Shown here: piece by piece, positions 15,348 to 19,811 of the stretch
Layout: every line of letters begins with the position of its first letter
Numbering within the stretch: position 1 is the first letter of the stretch
DNA from: JAAYAY01 sp964429355
Lineage (GTDB): Bacteria; Planctomycetota; Planctomycetia; Pirellulales; Thermoguttaceae
DNA: 19,811 nucleotides
Assembly (NCBI GenBank): GCA_964429355.1
Contig: CAYSCH010000152.1
Span: 1-19,811, forward strand
Direction: 5' to 3'
Notes under the pieces: model-generated
Databases searched by the model: none
The model's input: only the letters and a program-made list of their open reading frames with translations
What the model was told of the DNA's origin: nothing
Made by a program: the position numbers and the translations under genes

Positions 15348-16697
15348 TTGAACGAACTCTTGAAATCAGGACAAGTCGTAGAGACGGAAATCTCCCGTCA
15401 GCCTTGCCAAGTTGAGGCTTTCTTAGGCGGCGGCGGCCAAGGCGAGGTCTACAGAGCCCGTTGGTCTGGCGGTTCTTTCGCCCTCAAATGGTACTTCGCA
15501 CATACGGCAACTGAGGATCAGCGATGCGCATTACAGAACCTAGTCAAGGAACCAGCGCCTAGCGAAGCGTTTCTTTGGCCGCTGGATATGGCGTTCGCGC
15601 GTGACGTGCCTGGCTTCGGATACATCATGCGACTTCGGGAGCCGCGATTCAAGAGTCTCTTGGACCTGATGACCAATCGGATCGACCCGAAATTCCGGGT
15701 TTTGGCCACGGTGGGGCTGGCTCTTGCGGATAACTTTTTCAAGCTGCACGCCAAGGGGCTCTGTTATCGCGACATCTCCTTCGGGAACGCCTTCTTTGAT
15801 CCTGACAATGGGGACGTGCTGATCTGCGACAACGACAACGTGACCACGAATCGCTCGCCGAAGGTCAGCGTCCTCGGCACGCCGGACTTCATGGCCCCCG
15901 AAATCGTTCGCCAAGAGGGGCTGCCGAGTCGGCAGACCGATCTCTACTCGCTTGCGGTTCTGTTGTTCTTCATCTTCCATATCCACCACCCGCTGGTTGG
16001 AAAGAAGATTCTGGCCATCCACAGCTGGGACCCGGCCTCACGAAAAAGACTCTTCGGCACGGAACCCTTATTTATCTTTGACCCGACCGACAAATCAAAC
16101 GCGGCCGTGGACGCAACGGTTGATCCCATGCGGGAGGCAGGCGCGAACGCCCTGGCCTACTGGCCGATCTTCCCGCAGTTCCTCCGCGAAACGTTCACGC
16201 GCGCCTTCACTGCAGGACTCCGCGATGCCGAAAACGGCCGGATCACAGAGGGGGAGTGGCGAAAGGTACTTTCGCAGCTTCGAGATTCGATCTTCTACTG
16301 CGCGTCTTGTGGGAGTGAGAACTTCTACGATCCCGATGTGGTGAAGGCCACGGGCGGCAAGGCGGGGACGTGCTGGCGTGACTCGTGCAAGAGAGAGTTG
16401 CGACTGCCGTTCCGCATCCGTATCGGTAAGTCGATCATCATGCTGACTCACGAGGGAAAACTTCATCCGCACCACCTTGATTCCGCCAAGGACTTTGACT
16501 TTGTCAACGTCTGTGCCGAAGTGAACAAGCATCCTAGTGATCCGAATGTCTGGGGGCTGAAGAACTGTACGAGCGAAAAGTGGGTAGCGACGATGCCAGA
16601 CGGCAGCATTAAAGACATAGATCCGGGGCGCAACGTGCGGTTGGCCGACAAGACACGGGTGAACCTCGGAAAAGTCGAGGGCGAAATCCGCTACTGA
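15348..16697 (+). CDS. TerY-P Ser/Thr kinase-like protein with zinc ribbon
   Basis: The preferred start is the TTG at 15348, with AGGAG seven bases upstream, giving 449 residues opening LNELLKSGQVVETE as in related kinases. A GTG at 15297 would add 17 residues. The kinase domain shows GGGGQGEVY (27-35), Lys47 in FALKWY, catalytic Asp142 in YRDISFGN (usual HRD is YRD), a metal-site Asp161 in CDNDN (usual DFG is DND) and MAPEIV. All residues needed for catalysis can still be placed. A zinc ribbon follows: CASC (318, 321) and CWRDSC (342, 347). The C-terminal segment is beta-rich, may be FHA-like, and contains VWGLKN, MPDGS and DPGRNVRLAD. This architecture is typical of the kinase in TerY-P triads. 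Confidence 0.88.
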   Translation: MNELLKSGQVVETEISRQPCQVEAFLGGGGQGEVYRARWSGGSFALKWYFAHTATEDQRCALQNLVKEPAPSEAFLWPLDMAFARDVPGFGYIMRLREPRFKSLLDLMTNRIDPKFRVLATVGLALADNFFKLHAKGLCYRDISFGNAFFDPDNGDVLICDNDNVTTNRSPKVSVLGTPDFMAPEIVRQEGLPSRQTDLYSLAVLLFFIFHIHHPLVGKKILAIHSWDPASRKRLFGTEPLFIFDPTDKSNAAVDATVDPMREAGANALAYWPIFPQFLRETFTRAFTAGLRDAENGRITEGEWRKVLSQLRDSIFYCASCGSENFYDPDVVKATGGKAGTCWRDSCKRELRLPFRIRIGKSIIMLTHEGKLHPHHLDSAKDFDFVNVCAEVNKHPSDPNVWGLKNCTSEKWVATMPDGSIKDIDPGRNVRLADKTRVNLGKVEGEIRY

Positions 16698-16720
16698 GGA
16701 GCAGTGCGTGAGGAGGTATT

Positions 16721-17074
16721 ATGGGCCGGAACATAGTGATCGTGATGGGACGGTGTAGCAAGTCCAAGCAAGGTTTCGGCATCCGCTTTGAGCGGAGGGG
16801 CCGGGGCGAGTGGGTCGGCACGTGGGCGTTCGCGATCAAAGACGCCGCAGCGAAGAAGGAAGGCTACGAGAAGACCCGCATGAACGGGACCTTCTCGTTC
16901 GATTCCTGTTTTCCCGGCTGCCCGCATTGCTCCTCGCAATCGTTCTTTCTGTGTGGCTGCGGCAAGCTTGCCTGTATGAGGGGCGAAGGGCGCCGGGTAA
17001 CGTGCCCCTGTTGCGGAGCAAGCGGCGAAGTGAGCGGGGCCGTTACGACTCTGCATGGGGGAGGCGATCGGTAG
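16721..17074 (+). CDS. Stand-alone TerY-C metal-binding domain protein
   Basis: The 117-residue protein has an AGGAGG ribosome site five bases before its ATG. FSFDSCFPGCPHC, FFLCGCGKLAC and VTCPCCG place cysteines at 67, 70, 78, 80, 85, 95, 97 and 98, the cysteine spacing of the TerY-C zinc-binding domain normally fused to TerY vWA proteins. The first 50 residues are a small basic region of unknown fold (WVGTWAFAIKDAA). It follows the kinase by 23 bases, so it belongs to the same operon. It may reconstitute TerY in trans with the vWA protein at 13458, a functional guess from fusion logic. Confidence 0.85.
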   Translation: MGRNIVIVMGRCSKSKQGFGIRFERRGRGEWVGTWAFAIKDAAAKKEGYEKTRMNGTFSFDSCFPGCPHCSSQSFFLCGCGKLACMRGEGRRVTCPCCGASGEVSGAVTTLHGGGDR

Positions 17075-17101
17075 GTGCCAGGAAACGTCTTTTCCAGAAG
17101 C

Positions 17102-17362
17102 ATGTCGATGAGGTGTCCTACGTCGCGAGTGCGCGAGCAGATTGACAACGCCCTGACCATGGCTGCACCTCGCTGGATCGTCCACACCGAAGGCGGATTG
17201 TTGTACTTCGACTGACGGACAATCGGCGATCACCCGCGCGAATTGCTCAAGAAGGACTTCATCGGAGTGATGAAAGGAAGTTGGCGGGCGGAGGACGACG
17301 CGATCCGGGCGGCGGCTCGCCATCTAGGCTCCAGCAAGGCCGGCACGAACATCCAAGCGTAA
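17102..17362 (+). pseudogene. Broken gene fragment of uncertain family
   Basis: From the ATG at 17102, one frame reads through a single TGA (17213-17215) to a TAA at 17360-17362, about 86 codons. The two halves look like protein: VREQIDNALTMAAPRWIVH before the stop, and HPRELLKKDFIGVMKGSWRA and DDAIRAAARHLG after it. The second half resembles winged-helix C-terminal domains of large defence helicases or DUF3320-type proteins, but this is a weak impression. It is the start of the debris zone after the TerY-P operon. Confidence 0.35.
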
Positions 17363-17731
17363 TTCCGTTCCAACATCCGCAATGCCCCTGCGGCAGGGCT
17401 TGCTGGAGCGTGATGGAACCATGATTTGCCGGGCGACGTGATCGCAGCTTGACGCCGACTCGACGAGCGACTACTACGGTACGAGCGGGCGGACCATTCC
17501 GGCCAGAGATAGCAGAGTCATTTCGGAACAGCACATGGGTAGGACTTCCTTTCCGCACATCTGGCTTTGATTTTCTCCGAATTTCTGAGGCGGGTCAATT
17601 GGCACGGGTGAACCGAGGGGCGATCTCGGAAGTGGGTGAAGCGGGCCGCCCGTCGGTTCGGATCAATTCTTAGGCTGAACCGGTCGGCGGGGCAATGTCC
17701 AGTAGCGCGCCTTAGGTTAGGGTAAAGTAAC
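17363..17731. other. Stretch with no supported gene
   Basis: Short open frames occur on both strands, but none shows a motif, a ribosome site or protein-like composition. This is probably decayed sequence next to the IS fragment. Confidence 0.4.
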
Positions 17732-17970
17732 TTACAGCACGCGCCATGAACGTAAATCTTGTTGGACTAGACTTACGTTCATCGCACTTTTCGTAAGCCG
17801 CCTCTTGCGCGCCCCCGACTCGTCGGTCTTCTGCCCCAGAGACCGCCAGGCCACCTGCCCCGCCGTGACCAGGGCCTGAAAGGCCGCATCCTCGCTGCGG
17901 GTCCTGGGCAACACCGTGACAAACCGCCCCTGCCGCTGGTGGAGGCGGGCCATGTTCTCCCGGGTGGCCA
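17732..17970 (-). pseudogene. IS1634-like transposase, middle portion, inverted
   Basis: On the minus strand the frame reads LATRENMARLHQRQGRFVTV, then LPRTRSEDAAFQ, then GQVAWRSLGQKTD, which is the central catalytic-region pattern of IS1634-type transposases. It loses similarity after about TDESG and ends at 17732 through unrelated codons across the hairpin. It lacks the N-terminal third. Confidence 0.65.
17746..17782. repeat. Perfect 10-base inverted repeat (hairpin)
   Basis: ATGAACGTAA (17746-17755) and TTACGTTCAT (17773-17782) are perfect inverted arms around a 17-base loop, whose TCT and AGA triplets can extend the stem after one mismatch. It lies at the edge of the IS fragment. Confidence 0.7.
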
Positions 17971-17971
17971 G

Positions 17972-18339
17972 ATGGCCAGGTCCTCGACAGCTACTCGGTC
18001 AGCGCTCAGGCCATGACCAGCGAGGAAGGCTACCGGCTGGTCTGGTACCACAGCCAAAGGAAGGCCGAGCAGGACGCCCTGGCTCGCAGCGCCCGACTCC
18101 AGCGGGCCGTGAAGGAACTGGCGGCCTTACAGGAAAAGCTCCGCTCGCCCCGGACCCGCTATCGGCAAGAGGGCAAGGTCGCCGAGGCGGTGGCAACGAT
18201 CCTCGCCTCCTGCAACGTCGGTCCGTGGCTGGTGACGGAGATCCAGCACAACGACGTCGAGACGTTTCGGCTGGCCCGTCGCGGGCGGCCGACGCCGGAA
18301 ACCCCGTACAGCCCGTCGACCTGGTCGGAATTGGCGTAA
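17972..18339 (+). pseudogene. IS1634-like transposase, C-terminal portion
   Basis: The plus-strand frame reads DGQVLDSYSVSAQAM, EEGYRLVWYHSQRKAEQD, ELAALQEKLRSPRTRYR, AEAVATIL and FRLARRGRPTPETPY. This is the C-terminal region of IS1634-like transposases and continues directly from the portion found inverted just to the left. Transposase similarity ends near 18309; the remaining codons to the TAA at 18339 are antisense HIRAN-gene sequence. Confidence 0.7.
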
Positions 18340-18770
18340 TCCGCGGCGTCGTCATAGCCTCGACGGACTGCCTCATGGAGAGCATCCAGCTTGGTTTGGA
18401 CGTCTCGCCGCAAGATCAGGCTCTTGCCACTTTCGTTGACATAGACGGTCAAGGTTACAGGCAGGCTATCCCCGCCCTCGGGAATGGGTGTCACATCCAA
18501 GGGAATGTAGCCCTCAACGCGGATCTGGCCGGCGTCGACGAGCGGTGCCATCCAGCGGGCGACCCGGCGCGGCAGGTAGCCCACGGGCTGAAACCGGCCG
18601 TTTTCGACGCGGATCGAGTATGGATCGTGGGGATTCTCCGGCTCCCGCTCCAGGTTGACCTGTTCGCCGGGCCGGACGGTCGCCCCGTGGGACTGCATTT
18701 CTACGATCTGGGTCTTGATCTCGCCAAGAAGCTGCTCCTCGGGTCTTTTCGGGGAGTTCTGGGTCGGCAT
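18159..18770 (-). CDS. HIRAN-domain protein, 3' end replaced by IS sequence
   Basis: The start is set at the ATG at 18770, which has GGAGAA a few bases upstream; the frame extends to 18791. The first roughly 150 residues are native: a basic head, EEQLLGEIKTQIVEMQSHGA, then a HIRAN domain with REPENPHDPYSIRVENG and VGYLPRRVARWM. HIRAN domains bind single-stranded DNA ends and occur in DNA-repair and nuclease proteins. After about ADYANSDQVDGLYG (near 18312) the frame runs antisense through the transposase to 18159, so the last roughly 50 residues are not native. The HIRAN domain itself is intact and could still fold. Confidence 0.75.
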   Translation of the reverse strand: MPTQNSPKRPEEQLLGEIKTQIVEMQSHGATVRPGEQVNLEREPENPHDPYSIRVENGRFQPVGYLPRRVARWMAPLVDAGQIRVEGYIPLDVTPIPEGGDSLPVTLTVYVNESGKSLILRRDVQTKLDALHEAVRRGYDDAADYANSDQVDGLYGVSGVGRPRRASRNVSTSLCWISVTSHGPTLQEARIVATASATLPSCR

Positions 18771-18935
18771 GGTGTTCTCCGCGGTTGGCACATCCTCGTG
18801 TCCATCGCGCCGCAGTCCGTTCCGGCCGTCACAGAATAGCCGAGCGCCTGGTCAGATCCCGACCAATCCCCCGAGAGAATTCTGGAGGTATAGCCCTCTT
18901 GGAGTGGTGAGTCAGAAGCCCAGTGCAACATGAAC

Positions 18936-19168
18936 CTAAAGCGGCGTGGTGCTGGATGTGGGCCACGGAGAGAGACCGCTGACGGTCAAACGGGACGCCT
19001 GCATGAAGGCGATCGCCTTGGCCATCTCGACGCAGGGTGCACCTGCGCCGCCGCTCTCGGTGTAAGTCGCCAGGGCACGCTTGAGTTGGTCAGCCAAGTC
19101 CCGGTTATCAACCGCCAGCCCGCCCTATCGCGGAAGACTCGGTTACTCCTCGCGATCGCGTGCATCAT
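18936..19168 (-). pseudogene. Fragment of type I restriction subunit HsdR
   Basis: MMHAIARSNRVFRDRAG, then one frame over LAVDNRDLADQLKRALATYT and ESGGAGAP, matches the HsdR helicase motif VI region and what follows it (IARVNRVFRDK...ADQLKKALATYTESGG). A frame shift near 19115-19125 and the loss of everything upstream and downstream show a relic. The last residues before the TAG at 18936 no longer look like HsdR. No hsdM or hsdS is visible. Confidence 0.7.
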
Positions 19169-19227
19169 CTCTCCCGAGCTCCAGGAATTAGCCGGCGATA
19201 TCGCGGCCGACGCCGGCATCCTGAAAG

Positions 19228-19419
19228 TCACCGTTTGATGTACGCGTTCACCCCGACGATGACCGGCTTGCCGTTCAACTTCGCGTCCGTCGTCGCGTTG
19301 CCTCGCGTCGAGGCCACAACCAACGTCTTTCCCGACGAAGATGGCGTCGGTTCCTCAAGATCCATGACAATCGTCAAGGACCGCTCTTTTTCGTCGATTG
19401 TCAGTGTTCGGAGCGCCAT
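19228..19419 (-). CDS. Small 63-residue protein of unknown function
   Basis: The frame starts at an ATG with AGGA six bases upstream and reads MALRTLTIDEKERSLTIVMD, then LEEPTPSSSGKTLVVASTRG and KPVIVGVNAYIKR. The alternating beta pattern and compact ending suggest a complete small protein. I recall similar conserved hypothetical proteins but no named family. It lies upstream of the HsdR fragment on the same strand and may belong to its original neighbourhood. Confidence 0.6.
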   Translation of the reverse strand: MALRTLTIDEKERSLTIVMDLEEPTPSSSGKTLVVASTRGNATTDAKLNGKPVIVGVNAYIKR

Positions 19420-19811
19420 AGGGAATCCTGTGACTTCTAGAGAAATCTTGATCGAACGCGACTCTCCAGATGGTACCGCGGACGTCGGTTGCTATCAAGA
19501 GCCGACGAGGACGGGATCCCCTGTGGCTGATCACGATACGTGAAGGCGGAGTGGTGATGCTGGCGTCGTAGAGGCGCCGGTCCGATAGGCCGGACGGAGC
19601 CGCATCTGGTCAGAATCGTATCTGCCGAGGGCAAGAACTCCGCAACGCGTACGGGTCAAGCTGTGAGTTTCTAATTCGACTGCACCGCGCCACTCGCAGG
19701 CGGGAGTTTTTGGGCGGCAAATGACTCACGGGGACTGGATCCGCTGAGAGAACGGAAAAAACGCTAACATCTCGACGTTTTCAGGGCATATTATAGTGTA
19801 AAGGTCCCAGT
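19420..19811. other. Right-edge stretch with no supported gene
   Basis: No frame shows recognisable protein. Near the edge (about 19780-19800) the sequence turns AT-rich, and the minus strand contains TATAAT, a possible -10 element whose -35 would lie at or beyond the window end. Confidence 0.35.

Larger units (their letters stand above)
17732..18312. mobile_element. Rearranged IS1634-like insertion sequence fragment
   Basis: Two parts of one transposase lie here in opposite orientations, joined near 17965-17977. The left end carries a perfect hairpin-forming inverted repeat (17746-17782). The right end abuts and truncates a HIRAN gene near 18300-18312. The IS N-terminal part is missing, so the element cannot move by itself. 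Confidence 0.65.

Noticed and set aside
15540..16022. 160-codon minus-strand open frame opposite the kinase
   Set aside because: Antisense shadow of a clear kinase domain.
17916..18839. 307-codon plus-strand open frame
   Set aside because: It crosses the transposase part out of frame and the HIRAN gene antisense, and contains no coherent domain.
1..19811. CRISPR array, tRNA or rRNA genes
   Set aside because: No regularly spaced repeats and no tRNA- or rRNA-like sequence were seen by reading.

Overview
The window looks like a defence or conflict island on a GC-rich bacterial chromosome, most likely from a planctomycete or a similarly complex environmental bacterium. That assignment is an inference from gene content: TerY-type phospho-signalling, formylglycine-generating-enzyme-like proteins with small helical adaptor domains, an Hsp70-like protein and coiled-coil McrB-like ATPases. 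No rRNA or other taxonomic marker is present. Two short N runs and several single-base frame breaks suggest a draft assembly, so some frameshifts may be sequencing errors.

Left flank (1-3480). A TM0106-type RecB-like nuclease runs off the left edge on the minus strand. Next come an ADP-ribosylglycohydrolase and a small overlapping upstream gene, both minus, the small gene with a clear frame break. A 5'-truncated DrmC-like phospholipase-D remnant of a DISARM system follows. Two small plus-strand genes (a DUF4236 protein and an unrecognised protein) converge on the central operon.

Central minus-strand operon (12855 down to 3484). Six co-directional genes lie here: a free-standing helical adaptor domain; the same domain fused to an FGE/SUMF1-like domain; a single-pass membrane coiled-coil protein; an N-terminally membrane-anchored coiled-coil McrB-like AAA+ ATPase; a DUF2357 (McrC-like) protein with one frame break; and an 868-residue Hsp70-like protein. 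The last four are joined by overlapping stop and start codons, so they are probably translationally coupled.

Divergent plus-strand operon (13458-17074). A TerY-like von Willebrand A protein, a PP2C phosphatase, a Ser/Thr kinase-like protein with a C-terminal zinc ribbon, and a separate TerY-C metal-binding protein follow in order. This is the known TerY-P triad with its TerY-C module split off. It shares a roughly 600-base control region with the minus operon. My working model, an inference, is a single system in which the kinase/phosphatase/vWA module senses or sets a phosphorylation state, the helical adaptors recruit partners, and the membrane-tethered McrB/DUF2357/Hsp70-like complex carries out the response.

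Right flank (17075-19811). This is debris: a broken fragment of unknown identity, an IS1634-like transposase whose two halves lie in opposite orientations, a HIRAN-domain gene truncated at the IS junction, an HsdR (type I restriction) fragment, and an intact-looking 63-residue protein. Together with the DrmC remnant on the left, this shows that the locus is a turnover site for defence genes.
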